From assembly GCA_030267565.1 (NCBI GenBank), contig BRXU01000002.1, forward strand, positions 7,259,501 to 7,323,500: 64,000 nucleotides of DNA. The letters run 5' to 3'. Under the pieces are notes generated by a model that saw nothing but the letters and a program-made list of their open reading frames with translations, ran no database searches and had not been told where the DNA came from. How positions within the stretch are numbered: the stretch's first letter is position 1; each line of letters starts with the position of its first letter. This document shows, in pieces, positions 48,080-59,756 of this stretch. The translations under genes and the position numbers were made by a program. This DNA is from Pleodorina starrii. Its lineage: Eukaryota; Chlorophyta; Chlorophyceae; Chlamydomonadales; Volvocaceae.

Positions 48080-48930
48080 GAGGGCCCCCCGCTCGCAAAA
48101 AAGGCGCGCACGGATGCTGCTGCTGTCGTCAACGGTCTCTTGACGGTCCTAGCCGCCAAACCCACGCTATGGCGAGCGGGCGGGCTCCAAGCCCGTTTGG
48201 ACGCATCTTGCGAAGGAGGTGCTTGCTGTACGTCCGGACTTGGGTTACAAAACCGTCAGCTTGGCGCAGCGCTTATCAAAGCACAAGGACGAGTTCTGGC
48301 AGGTACATATGGTTTGAATATCTTTACCCGCAATTGCTATCAAAGCTTCACTGTATTGCCATGTTTGCGCAGGGCATTCAGGCTGGACGCGCGACTAGCA
48401 CAACGGGCACGGCCCCGCAGCATGCTGCAGCCGTGCCTACAGCAGCGCCCATTTCAGTGCCTTTGTCGCGCGAAGGTACAGTCGGCAACAGTCGGCTCCT
48501 CACCCTTCAGTCGTTCCCGCGGTAAGTTATCCAGCCGTTGACCTACTTGGATTCTCGCTTGCAGACTGTACCTATCCTTGCAACGCTAGCTCGTCCCTCG
48601 CAGACGCTGCATCAGCACGCGCCCGCAAGCGCAGCTATCCCGGCCGTCGCCGCCCCTGCACCATCGCAGCACGCGCAGCCTATGGCAGTGGACACACCCA
48701 AGCAGTCCAACACCATACGCCGTATTAAGCTTCACGTGCGGCGACGGTCGCCATCACCGGTAGGCCCGTCCCTGCGCGTCTTATGATCACCTCGTCCCCT
48801 GTGCGACTTTACAACGTTACACGCCGTCACGTTCTCGCTGCTTGCAGACGGGAGCTGACACGCAGGCGCAATGCACGATTCCCCGATATGTCAAGATCGT
48901 GCCGCCAACAACCACTGAAGTCAAGGTACG
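48080..48930 (+). pseudogene. Putative N-terminal exons of the Helitron protein
   Basis: Three protein-like segments are separated by plausible introns. The first reads WTHLAKEVLAVRPDLGYK and ends EFWQ before GTACAT at 48301; it shows one frame change near 48.18 kb. The second starts after an acceptor near 48372 (GIQAGRATS) and ends LQSFPR before GTAAGT. The third starts after a TTGCAG near 48565 and holds a basic RRIKLHVRRRSPSP stretch. No domain recognised; association with the Helitron is inferred from strand and proximity. Confidence 0.4.
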
Positions 48931-49434
48931 GCACTCGTTTACAGCTTCGTTCCATCGCGCGGGTTATCTGTGCATTTTAGTTCGGCTAATCGCTTTTAGA
49001 TATGCCGCGAGGGTGGAGGTCCGCACCGTACTCTGTAGTTGCCTGCTGGAACTCCTTGCGCCTTTGCTGTTATTGCTGCAGCATTGTCACCGTGGCGTTC
49101 CCATTCCCAACCACCTTAACCGTGCTTCCCCTTTCCCCTGCAATCTATTCTTCCCGACCCACACCTAAGATCCCTATCCCGACCAGCAACGCCGCTATGC
49201 CCACGCCCCAGCCGACCGCCGCGGCCCCCGGTACATCCACGTCACCGCTCGTCCCGGCCTCCGCGTTAGTCGGACCGTCCACGGTGCTGCCCGCGCCAGA
49301 GCCGAACCCGCTCCCGGCACCCCGTGACCAGCCGCAGCAGCCACGACCTGACATCGGCCGCATCGATGCACAGCTACCGGCCAGTTCGGCCTTCATGCGC
49401 GGCCTTTCGGACCTGGACGTCATTCTAGGCCGCG

Positions 49435-50038
49435 GCCCAAACGACAATGCAGCCGCCGCCATCAGCAACACGCTGCAGCGCCCGGAGCTGTTGCAGCGCC
49501 TTCTGGACGGCGGCAGCGTGGCGGTTCCCCGCGATACGCGCCCGGAGCATTTTGCTAATGACTACGACCCACGGTGGTTCCTCTTCACGCATCCGGAGGT
49601 TTTCCCAAACGGCACCGGCGCGTGCCCGAAAGGCATGTCGCTGGACGCGTGGGGACAATTGCTCCTGCACCGCTGGTACCCCGTCCGACGACCCGGGCAT
49701 CTCAACGTACGTCATGCGGGAGACCTCGTGCCGTGCCCAGACGTCGTACAGGTCGATAAGAAAGTACGTCGAGATGCCCGGGTCGTCGGACGGGGTACCA
49801 GCAGCACAGGAGCAATTGTCCCCACACGTCCAGCGACATCCTTTCGGGCACACGCCGGTGCCGTTTGGGAAAACCTCCGGATGCGTGAAGAGGAACCACC
49901 GTGGGTCGTAGTCATTAGCAAAATGCTCCGGGCGCGTATCGCGGGGAACCGCCACGCTGCCACCGTCCAGAAGGCGCTGCAACAGCTCCGGGTGCTGCAG
50001 CGTGTTGCCGATGGCGGCGGCTGCGTTGTCGTTTGGGC
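49435..50038. repeat. Inverted duplication inside Rep
   Basis: Arm 49435-49705 is repeated in reverse complement at 49772-50038 with few differences. The piece 49703-49752 is likewise repeated inverted at 50047-50098. The order is A, L, A-inverted, L-inverted rather than a simple hairpin. It adds an antisense copy of the DPRWFLFTHPEVF segment in the middle of Rep. Confidence 0.85.
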
Positions 50039-50077
50039 TGCGACATACCTGTACGACGTCTGGGCGCGGCACGAGGT

Positions 50078-50140
50078 CTCCCGCATGACGTACGTCAAGC
50101 TGCAGCTCACCTCTGCAGCTTGACGTACGTCATGCGGGAG
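50078..50140. repeat. 28-bp perfect inverted repeat, 7-nt loop
   Basis: Left arm 50078-50105 and right arm 50113-50140 are exact reverse complements with a 7-base loop; the arms contain CTGCAG and ACGTACGT words. It marks the junction where the Rep frame resumes. Confidence 0.9.
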
Positions 50141-52665
50141 CATGCCAGCACCATTGAATCGATCGGCAGTTTAACGTACGAGGAGACCGCCCAAGTCATC
50201 AACCTGCTTCACCGCGGTCTCATGGGTGCGGCGCTGTCCACCGAACTCGCCAAGCTGCCGCAGGGCGCACGTCACTTATTCGAGTGCTTCAAGTTAGTCA
50301 ACGGGCGCGTCCGCGGCACGCCGTGGGCGTTTCGGAGCTTGTGCGCCCACTACCTGGGCGGTGCATGGTGGCGTGGGGTCCACCGACCATGTTGCTCAAC
50401 TTTAACCCATCGCCGTTGGACTCTCATATCGTCTTCTACCTGGCGGGCCGGCCGTACAAGTTCTCCCGCGACGGCATTCCTGAGGGGCGGCCGGACATTG
50501 TAGAACGCTGGCGGCTCATCGCGACCAACCCGCAAGCCGCCGCAGTGTACTTGAAGCTCCTCATTAGCGCTGTCTGCGACGTGCTGCTGGGCTGGCCGGC
50601 TGGCGCAGCTAAGCAGGCAAACTCGGGCTGCCTGTTTGGCCACGTCCTGGTGTGGTTCTTCAAGTACGAGTCCAACCAGGCCGGCGACCTGCACGCCCAC
50701 GGCTGCATCTGGCAAGCAGAGCTGGCCTCACCGCGATTGCATGACGTGCTAGCAGCGGAGGACACTGCTCGTCGGCTGACGTCCTTTCTGGAGAATCCAT
50801 CTTGCGCTTTCTTCGTGCAGCCAGAGCATTGGGTGCGGGACGTGTTCGGCCCAGGCTTCAACGTCGTCAATCACGGCGGCGAGTTTGGCGCGCCTGAAGA
50901 TCGTATCCTGCGCTGCCGTGGAGACGAGCACTATGCTACTGCATGCTTGCCGCCGCTAGCGCTAGACCTGCGTGTGGCGGCAACACACTTAATGGCGCAA
51001 GGACAGATCGAGAAGAATCTGCATCGGCACACGGGCACGTGCACTGAACGTGGCGGCGCTCCAACGGACGAGGCCTGCAGGCTGGGCTGGCCGCGGCACG
51101 AGATCCGGGAGAGCGAAGTCCTGCCAAACAGCCGCGGCATCCTGCTCAAGTGTGTGGGTGCACACCTAGTCAACTGCACCCCCGCGCTCATGCTGGTGCA
51201 GCCGTGCAACCACTTCGTTTACCCATGGTGGAAGTCAGCAGATGCCTGCACCAGCTGGAGCTGTGGCAGAACGCGCACCCTGACACGCCGTCCACTGATC
51301 CCTCGGCGCCGCTGCTGCCGGATCAGGATGCGCTCGCTTCCAACGTCGGCAATTACACGCTCAAGTACGGCACGAAGGAGGACAGCCTGGAAGCCAGTGC
51401 CCCGTACCTGGAGAGCACGGCCCTACTTCAAGAGCGGCTCGCTCGTCGGAAACATGAACATGAGAGCGGCCCGGTGCCCGGCAGCCCTGAAGACCTTGTG
51501 GGCTTCAACATCAGGCACGCATGCAACCAGGTACAGGCAGCCATTACACAGTCGGCAGTGGAGACGGCTCTCTGTGTGTCGGGCAGCCCATCCTTCGTGG
51601 AGTCGCACGACTTCTGCACGCAGGATTTGGGGCTCTTTGCCAATTTCGCGATGCAAGGGCGAGCTACCGTGGACGTGGCAGCCGTGTCGCCTCGAGTTGC
51701 TCGCCCGCACCTGCTGACAGATCCCGATACAGCCACTCCGGCGGACACCGCCAGTAGCATCTTTGCACCCCCGCCCAGAGCCACACCCGCGCAAACGGCC
51801 GCTTGGGAGGCGCACGCCTGCGTGCCAGCTCCCGTGTTCGATTATCTCTATCGCGGCAATGCTGTTCAGCACCTGGCACCCATCATTCTCAACATGTGGT
51901 GCTACCTGGTAAGTCGTATGCTGTTTGGCGGGCAGCAAGACCACCCATTTTTGTTTGATGTATCAATATACCATTATGATGGCTCGCTTATCACCTCCCT
52001 CGTCTTCACAGGCCCACACCAGCAACACGGAGAGCGCCGCACTACACGACATGCGCCTGCATGCGTACCACCCGCAGTCGGAACACGACATCTGGCACCT
52101 GTACCGGCGGCTGCATATCGCGCAGCTCTTGTGCAATCCGCCTCTCCATCCGGTCACGGATACCAGCACTGCTGATAAGGAGATCTACGCAGTGTACGTG
52201 CTGGCTAACTTCTGGGTGTACGACCTCGAGCGCCCCCTTCCCAGCTACGGCGGGCTCTGGATGCACCTACAGGTGCACCTGGCAAAAGCCGCCATCCTCC
52301 CCGCTGGCGTGACCACTCTCCGCGCCCGCCAACTACACGTCCTGGTCAACTACGAGCGGCACATGGCCGATCGTGCAGCCACACGCAATCGCAGCCACGC
52401 CCGACAGGAACGCCGGCAAGCAGCAACAGACGCCAACGATGCAACCGCGGCGGCAGCGGCCCTCCTGCAGCACGACCCGCGACATGCAGCCGATAACCCC
52501 AACGGCACGGTTGAGGCGGACGCAGACGCGCTGCTGGAGGGCGTGTACGGTGCCGTTGAGGAAGGCGATTTCGATGAAGCGGCAATCCTACAGCAGGCAG
52601 CGGAGACGACCCGCCAAGACATTGGGGTACGTACGAACTGCAGCCATACGTCATCCCCTGTCGTT

Positions 52666-52770
52666 CTACTGCATTGCAATTTCCGGTCGCTGCAATGCGC
52701 CGTGACAATTTCCTGTCGTTGCAATGCGCCGTAATTTCCTGTCATTGCAATGTGCAGCCGCTTGCGGTGT
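52666..52770. repeat. Short tandem repeat (GCAATGCGCCGT...TTTCC)
   Basis: Three imperfect copies of a ~27-bp unit containing TTTCCTGTCGTTGCAATGCG in the interval between Rep and helicase segments, probably an intron. Confidence 0.7.
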
Positions 52771-52904
52771 ATACGACAACCTTGGGTAGCATACACTGAC
52801 TATCCGTTGCATCTGCCCTCTCTCACACCACTTCCAATTTTGCTCCAACATCGAACCCCCCCGCAGGCGTGTCAAACCTGTAACCCATTATGATGCACGT
52901 TACA

Positions 52905-55138
52905 GGCAATTCTAGCCAACATGCGGTCAGTCACGTCCTCACAACAACAGCAGCAGCCGGAAACCACATTTCTCGGGAGCCACGGTGCACCGGTCGACAC
53001 TCGAACGGACGCTTACTTGCGCCCGGCCCTCTGCACCCTTACTGAGGCCGCGACAGGCACCGCCCTCCCAGCAACCCAGCTTCAGCCATTGCCCTCTGTC
53101 CGCGCGGCGGCCGACCTCACCTTTGATGTACCGGTACGTGTGCTCAGCCAGCAACTTGCTACATTGAAGCAGGCGGCTGCCTCAGCCGCGGTTGCCCCCG
53201 CCGACACGGGGGAGCCGGCGCCGGAGCGGCTCACACTGCACCACGATACACGAACAGGCGACCTCCAGCTGCAACTGCACATATTTCCGCCCGACACATT
53301 GGGTGGTGACCAGCAAGTCCGTGCCATCTATCGCACCTACGGAAGAGCCACCGTACGTGCCGGTCGACCAGCTACCGTCACCCGAGGACACGGCCCGCAT
53401 CTTCCCACTGGACGATGAGCAGCATCCACCGTTTCTGAAGTTCGCATACACATTTATCGCAGAGGCCCGCGGCCGCAGCGACCTCCTACCGCCGCCATTG
53501 CTTGGACTAATTCCCGGCCCGGCTGGAGCTGGAAAAAGCCACTGCATCACTGTGTTGGAATGGTTCATGTTTCAGCACAGCCTCAGTGATATGATCGCCA
53601 TCAGCAGCTACACGTGGTGAGGCACCCTACAGGTACGGACTCTTGCAATCCACTAATGTTCCTCTATAAATAACCACACCTACCTCGCCATTCCCTAGGT
53701 GCACTACCCGCATCCACAACCGTACACACGTTTCACCCTCACCTTGAAGATCCTTTCTTTCACACCGCCGCCGTACCTCCCTCCACAGATCACCACCCCC
53801 AGCAACACCGGCATGTCCACGACCACACTGTTCGGTCTTGGTGATCGAAAGCGCCACGGCGAGCTCACGGGGGAGCAGAAGTGGAAACTGCAGAAACGCC
53901 TATGTGGAGTGCACCTCCTCATCATTGAACGAGGACGGCCTCAAGCACCGGCTTTTGGCTGCCATCGCCACTGCTACTGGCTCGCCGGACACTCGAAAGC
54001 TCACAGAGGCATCAGCAGGCCACCGTGTTTACCGGCAATTCAGGGAAGTGTACCCCCTCACTCGGCAGTACCGGCTGGATAAGGACGAGCAGCACCGACA
54101 AAACGTCATGCTGTTTGATGGTCGTACGGATGCAGATCCCACCGCCGTCCGCAACCTACTCGAGGACCTGCAAGCTCACACAATGACGGATCTGCCAGCT
54201 CGCCTCACCCGTGCGGTCATTCTGCACCACTGAGTGCAGGTCGGCGCCAACCGGCTACTGGCCCTACACCACTCCCGGTTTACAGGCCAACATATCTTCA
54301 TCTGGCGGTCCGTCGACGTTCTCAGCAGCATGCAGCAGCCGCCCCCGCCCGAGCTAGCAGCACAGTTAGACAACGATTCGTACAACAACACCGGCGACAT
54401 CCCAACCATCAACTTCTTCTTCCCGGGCTGCCTCTACGTCTTCGGCAGCAGCGACACACCCGCCCTGCACATCATCGCAAACAACACCGCAACGGGCGTG
54501 GGCATCATCCCCGCTGCACAAGACGCAGAAGCACTGCTGCGAACGAGCACCGCCGGACTGCCGCCTTCACGTCCTCAGCTGCCCGCCTGACGCACTCATC
54601 GTACGCCCCGAAGGAGCCCCACTACCCAGGACTTTCCAGCACCCCAGCATCCCGGAGGGTTGTGTTCCGGTATTTCCTATCACACGGAAGTTCCCCTACC
54701 CGCCACACAGCAGGGGACGCGCCGCTGGAGCTGCACAGCACCGGCTGGAATGCTTTGGTTACGAACTGCAGGATGCATATGCCAACGGACTTCCTTACGC
54801 AAGGTATGACTTTCAGCACCACAAACACGCAATGGGCAGCGCACCTGACGCCACCGCCGGACGGCAACATGCACCACGCCTCCCTGTACGTGGTGCTATC
54901 ACGCTTCTCAACACGCGAAGACATTCGGTTGCTAGCGCCGCTCTGGCGACCCGGCGCCAGCCAAGACGAGAAGGAGGCCGTCGTGCGAACGTTCGTCAAG
55001 CTAGCCAAGCGCGTACCCACAATAGCAGCTGAAATAGCACGACTAGAGACGCTAGCAGAGGAAACCCGTGCGAGCTTTCCAGCCGTTTTACAGGGCCTGC
55101 AAATCACCGCTGGTATCGTGCCGCACGCGCCCGTGTAG
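52905..55138 (+). pseudogene. Helitron Pif1-like helicase region
   Basis: Walker A motif GPAGAGKS at about 53516-53539, preceded by LLPPPLLGLIP. Then come a motif-I/II-like piece (MSTTTLFGL, RLCGVHLLIIE), a middle part (VFGSSDTPALHIIANN) and the C-terminal helicase motif HHASLYVVLSRFSTREDIRL at about 54880. The segment 52921-53340 upstream is a poorly conserved linker. The frame is broken near 53.34 kb, by a TGA after SYTW, near 53.9 kb and at two later stops, so helicase activity is lost. The Walker B acidic pair is not visible after LLIIE, where the frame shifts. Confidence 0.78.
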
Positions 55139-57195
55139 TAAATTCAGGGCTAACTGGCAAACAGCAACTCTCATTTGAATGCATTGCATGCAATGGCCGC
55201 TGTCGCATTCCCGCATCACGCCTGATGCTGCGTCGCATGCCGATATGCATGGATGTGTGGAACCGCCCGTGGTCATTTCGCTCGCATGAACGCACGCGAT
55301 GCACTTGTACTGCCATGAACTGTGTGTATGTGTGCACGACCATCGCGCAATCCGTGTGTATGTCTCTACGTGTATATCTGCGTATTATTATTATTGTTAC
55401 ACCGAGCACGCTCTGGCGTGGTTTAAGGGGACGGGGGCCTGCCGCCGGGACTCTGGCATTTGCTTTATATAGTGAGCCGACCAGCCGCCACCAGTTGTGG
55501 TCCAATCCGCACGACACCTGTACGACGATCCACGACACTATCGCAGTCGTTCTCCTCGCCCCATTATCGCTGGGGAACACGGCCAGGTAGTGCTAGTAGC
55601 CGGAGCCTGGCCCTCCTGATCACACCTCAACAGCCACCTCGCTAGTACCGACTACCAAGTAGCCTGGGAATTGCCCGCTCATGCTTCGAACTTGGCCTTC
55701 GACTCCATCTCCAGCTCCGGAGCTCCACCTCGGGAACCTTGATGCTCGTAGCTACCGCCTTCATCTTGAGTGGTAGGCTTCCTCCTCCCAGGGGTACGGT
55801 CCCGCCCAGTAGCTCCGATTAACTACATCTACCGTCTTCGTCAACTGCCCCCGTCAACGACACCGGTTGGTTAGCTGCCATCCAACCTTCTACACCCTGG
55901 CCAACTGTCAGCGGTGGGATTCGAACCCACATCCACCCATTGACAATCCGACCAAGCATGGGATCGAACCCATGACCATCGAAATGCCAAGCGAGTGCTC
56001 TTCCAATTTAGCTACGCTGACTATACGTATATCTGCGTATGTGTGTACAACCATCGTGCAATCCAAAACGAAACACCTCCATTCTCGTATTATCCGTACA
56101 TTTGCCTACAACTGGCGCACCTGTGACCATACACCGTCCCTTGAAGCGTGGAGTGTGGGGCGTGGGACGTGAAGTGTACAGCGTGGAGCGTGGGGTGTGA
56201 GGAGTGATACCTGAGGAGAAGAAAGCGTGTGGGGCAAGAGGGGCGAGAGAGAGGGGAACTGCCAAGTACCGCCGGGCCGACTGGAAATGATAGTAGCTAC
56301 CTTTAACCGGGTAGGGTCTTTCCGCTTGATACGTTGGGTGGTGGCCAGCATATCCACACCATCGCACCAACGGAAGCTCCACCGTACGGTGCCGTGGCGT
56401 CCGTAGAATGCCGTCAAATGCCGTGGCGTGCCGTAGAATGCCATACCATGGGGTCTGTTTCCCTCGTGCGTGAAGCGTGGGCCATGGAACGTGGGGCGTG
56501 TGTGAAGCGTGTTGCCATGGGGTGCATTGCCGTAGGGCGTGCTGTGTGGGCCATGGGACGTGAGGGCCTGTTGCCGTGGATCGTTGGGCCACGGAGCCGT
56601 GGCCCGTCTTCCCGTGCGGCGACCCGTGCAACCTGTCGACCCATGCGGCATAGAGCGTGGACCCGTGGGGCGTCAGGCACCTGAGTGTGGAACGGGGAGT
56701 GTGGATCCGCCGGACATCAAACGTGCAGCGCCTAAGATAACAATAAGATAATAAGATACAAATGCTGCCGCAACGAAACCTTTGCTGTGGGTGCTTTTGA
56801 CCGACTCAAGGAAACACCTCGGGCGGATTCTTGCCGCCACTCACAACGGCCGGATTGTTTTTTTATATGCCTGCTGCGTTGTTTCGTGTTGTTACGCCTG
56901 CTGCGTACGCCCCGTGGACAGGGTGTTGTCGCTTCCCTATTCCGCCCCGGAACAGAATTTACATAACAAGCGCATCGCATTACAAGCACATCCACAGTGC
57001 ATGCAACGAATCAGTTTACTGACCCATGGGTCTGCTGAGCCGCGACCTTTTCATATCTCACGTACCACGCACGCAAGCACAGCGGCTCATCACTCTATAC
57101 GCAAAAAAGCCGCATGTGAAATGTGCAGCTGCGCGGCAGCATGGCGCGTCCTGTAACAGGCATCGTGTGTTTACTGACCCATTGCGAGTTTTCCA
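55139..57195. other. Unassigned DNA 3' of the Helitron
   Basis: No protein family seen. It contains the tRNA-like element at 55.9 kb, and at 56140-56720 a patchy repeat of GTGGGGCGTGG/CCATGGGACGTG-like words. One palindromic dodecamer is at 57021-57032. Confidence 0.5.
55907..56021 (-). other. tRNA-like element with two T-arms
   Basis: On the minus strand a 7-bp acceptor pair GTCAGCG/CGCTGAC closes a 115-nt element. Inside are a D-arm-like TAGCTAAATTGGAAGAGC, an anticodon-arm-like part with GGC in the loop (weak stem), a first T-arm (ATGGGTTCGATCCCAT) and a second T-arm (GTGGGTTCGAATCCCAC). It is too long for a normal tRNA and the anticodon stem does not close. It could be a fused tRNA relic, an intron-containing tRNA I cannot fold, or the head of a SINE. 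Confidence 0.5.
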
Positions 57196-57388
57196 ACACA
57201 CAATGACTGACTGGCGAAATGGATATACGAACAATGACACACAATGACTGACTGGCGAAATGGATATACGAACAATGACACACAATGACTGACTGGCGAA
57301 ATGGATATACGAACAATGACACACAATGACTGACTGGCGAAATGGATATACGAACAATGACACACAATGACTGACTGGCGAAATGGAT
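57196..57388. repeat. 41-bp tandem repeat, about five copies
   Basis: Unit ACACACAATGACTGACTGGC plus GAAATGGATATACGAACAATG, repeating every 41 bp (anchors at 57201, 57242, 57283, 57324, 57365). It ends directly at the left arm of the 2.4-kb palindrome, about 25 bp upstream of a TATA box. Confidence 0.93.
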
Positions 57389-57412
57389 ATACGAACAACC
57401 ACTCTGCGCTTG

Positions 57413-57419
57413 TATAAAA
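57413..57419 (+). promoter_or_regulatory. TATA box of the left-arm gene
   Basis: TATAAAA about 93 bp upstream of the ATG at 57512, in a stretch conserved between both arms and followed by a pyrimidine-rich leader. Preceded by the 41-bp repeats. Confidence 0.6.
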
Positions 57420-57511
57420 CCCCACCGGCCGCCAGCAGTGCTCGAACCTCTGCCGCTATTATATTCCTAGACTGCTACTGCCTTGTTCGCACTCTATAAC
57501 CGCTCATAGCT

Positions 57512-58809
57512 ATGGACGCGGCAGCGGCCTCACCCGCCTCGCATGCCGGACAGAAGCACGTTCGGATTCTAGAGGCCTCGCCGCCAAGAAACAAACAGCA
57601 CTTGGCGACTGGAAGGAACGCGCAATTGCAAGCTACTAGCGGAGTCATCACCTCGCTCACAATGCCCCTAGCACAGATAACCCACAACGCACTTAATGCA
57701 TACGCCGCAAGCATGCAGCAGCTGCACTCGTTCCGAGCTGCTTAAAACACGACCCATCAAACTACGCAGCAAGCAAGCCCGCCGTTCCGACTACAATACA
57801 ATTACACAGCGTCTCTACCCATACCACGTTTTCCATGCTTCCCAGCTCCCTAGCACCAGCCTTTCCTTCCCAACTTGTTGCATTGCCACCCACCTGCAAC
57901 CCACAGGGCCTCCCCATCGTCACTCCAAACATCACCATGCTCAGCCCGGTGGACGCTCTAGGCCAGTTCCACACCGTGTTCATCCTGGTCGCCGAACGCA
58001 TGGACCTGACCGGCGCCCTCGATCCCGACATGGCATACCAGCCAGGTATGGCAATCATGAAAGACATCCACGGGCACTTCGCCACTGACGACATCGGCTA
58101 CACCATCAAGGTACGTGCCTCTGTTCCACCCACCCTGCTACAGCCTGCGAGGGGCCGCCCAGCAATAGCACGTGCAAAGTGTGGTTGTAGAGACCGGTGA
58201 GGTTGATAATGCTGGGGGCCTTCTCAAAGACGATGCAGAGGATATCGTGTGGAGGGCGTTGCCCATGTCCGCGGTGCAGACGCCGGCGTGGACGCTTCCG
58301 CCGTAGTACGGGTGGCCGCTAATGGCGTAACGGCTTGAACGGAACACGTAGTACAGCCGGTCGCGCGTGGCTGGCACATAGGCAAGGGTGGGAAGGGGCG
58401 CACGGTTACAGGTGACCGAGTGGGGAGTGGAATCACAGGTTGAATGGGAGATAGAACAGGGGCGATACGGGGTGGAGGAGCGGAGAAAGGAGGCAAACAT
58501 GTTCGGTGCATCGTCCGGTGTATTTTGTGTACTGTACGGCTCGTAGAGGGCCCGGCGCTGTTGTACTACGTGTTCCATTCAAGCCGATACACCATTAGCA
58601 GCCACGCGTACTACGGCGGAAGCGTCCACACCGGCGTCTGCACCGCGGACATGGGCAACACCCTCCACGACATCCTCTGCATCGTCTTTGAGAAGGCCCC
58701 CAGCATTATCAACCTCACCGGCCTCTACAACCACACTTTGCACGTGCTATTGCTGGGCGGCCCCTCGCAGGCTGTAGCAGGGTGGGTGGAACAGAGGCAC
58801 GTACCTTGA
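57512..58809 (+). pseudogene. Unrecognised gene, left-arm copy (E1 truncated)
   Basis: E1 starts MDAAAASPASHAGQKHV and ends early after AYAASMQQLHS, because about 250 bp present in the right arm are missing, including the OB-like part and the splice donor. E2 (57907-58110) encodes TMLSPVDALGQFHTVFILV and the GHFATDD region, ending in a GTACGT donor. The sense X segment (about 58550-58809) is intact here: LYYVFHSSRYTIS, GVCTADMGNTLHDIL, INLTGLYNHTLHVLLL. Between E2 and X lies the antisense X of the other copy. The family is not known to me. Confidence 0.55.
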
Positions 58810-59664
58810 GGGTGTAGCCGCTGTCGTCAGTGGCGAAGTGCCCGTGGATGTCTTTCATGATTGCGAAACCTGGCATATCGTATGCCATGTCGGGATCGAG
58901 GGCGCCGGTCAGGTCCATGCGTTCGGCGACCAGGATGAACGCGGTGTGGAACTGGCCTGGAGCATCCACCGGGCTGAGCATGGTGATGTTTGGAGTGACG
59001 ACGGGGAGGCTCTGTGGGTTGCAGGTGGGTGGCAATGCAACAAGTTGGGAAGGAAAGGCTGGTGCTAGGGAGCTGGGAAGCATGGAAAACGTGGTATGGG
59101 TAGAGACGCTGTGTAATTGTATTGTAGTCGGAACGGCGGGCTTGCTTGCGGTGTAGTTTGATGGGTCGTGTTTCAAGCAGCTCAGAACGGAAGATTTACC
59201 TGGTCGGCGGGCTCCGGGTTGTCATCGTCGGCGGCCTGCTCTTCCAACTGGAACGTACTGTGCTCGTTTAGGATGCGGTAGTCGTGGGGGCCGGGATCAG
59301 CGAGTTGTGGCGGCGTGCTGGGCACGACCTGTACGGTTGCGTGTCGGCCGACTAGGCGCGTATCGAGGAAGGGTGTGATGGCGTTGCCGTTGAAGATGGA
59401 AACCGTGGTGATAATGCCGTCGTCGGAAATGATAGTCATCTGCCCGATGCACAGCTGCTGTGTGCTTGCGGCGTATGCATCCAGTGCGTTGTGGGTTATC
59501 TGTGCTAGGGGCATTGTGAGCGAGGTGATGATTCCGCTAATAGCTTGCAATGGCGCGTTCCTTCCAGTCGCCGAGCGCTGTTTGTTGCTTGGCGGTGAGG
59601 CCTCTAGAATCCGAACGTGCTTCTGTCCGGCGTGTGAGGTGGGTGAGGCCGCTGCCGCATCCAT
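58138..59664 (-). pseudogene. Unrecognised gene, right-arm copy (X frameshifted)
   Basis: Minus-strand E1 (59200-59664, 155 residues to a GTAAAT donor) and E2 (58805-59011, acceptor CCCACAG, donor GTACGT) are in phase. E1 starts MDAAAASPTSHAGQKHV and continues with MTIISDDGIITTVSIFNG, TPFLDTRLVGRHATVQVV and YRILNEHSTFQLEE. This alternation of beta-strand-like segments resembles an RPA-type OB fold; I infer that by eye only. The X part (about 58230-58400) carries a one-base insertion after GNALH that shifts the frame relative to the other copy. TATA box at 59757-59763. Confidence 0.5.
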
Positions 59665-59756
59665 AACTATGAGCGGTTATAGAGTGCGAAGAAGGCAGTA
59701 GCAGTCTAGGAATATAACAGCGGCAGAGGTTCGAGCACTGTTGGCGGCCGGTGGGG

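Larger units (their letters stand above)
49173..52640 (+). pseudogene. Helitron Rep (HUH) region
   Basis: Begins with a Pro/Ala-rich leader, then the Helitron-like N-terminal segment (DPRWFLFTHPEVFPNGTG). After the inverted duplication it continues with a conserved Rep stretch: GPPTMLLNFNPSPLD, then GHVLVWFFKYE, then the HUH motif LHAHG (HAH codons 50692-50700). The double-Tyr catalytic motif YTLKYGTK (Y-x-x-K-Y-x-x-K) is at 51354-51377. Rep proteins of this kind nick one strand and drive rolling-circle transposition. Frame changes lie near 50.36 and 51.23 kb. A small intron with GTAAGT donor (about 51909-52011) separates the last Rep exon pair. Catalytic motifs are intact although the frame is not. 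Confidence 0.8.
48080..55138 (+). mobile_element. Helitron, decayed autonomous copy
   Basis: A plus-strand region encodes, in order, N-terminal spliced-looking exons, a Helitron Rep domain with HUH and double-Tyr motifs, and a Pif1-family helicase. The frame is broken several times: inverted duplication at 49.4-50.1 kb, frame changes near 50.36, 51.23, 53.34 and 53.9 kb, and a TGA at about 53618. The copy therefore cannot encode an intact RepHel protein. I could not place the 5' TC and 3' CTRR ends, so the limits given are those of the recognisable coding part. Confidence 0.85.

Noticed and set aside
49425..50143. Minus-strand frames containing the Rep-like DPRWFLFTHPEVF peptide, as a possible second Rep gene
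   Set aside because: This is the inverted duplicate of the plus-strand segment; it has no further Rep parts on that strand.
57058..57425. Minus-strand frames with VRISISPVSHCVSLFVYPFR repeats
   Set aside because: They follow the 41-bp tandem repeat, which is not coding: no start context, and they are antisense to the palindrome promoter.
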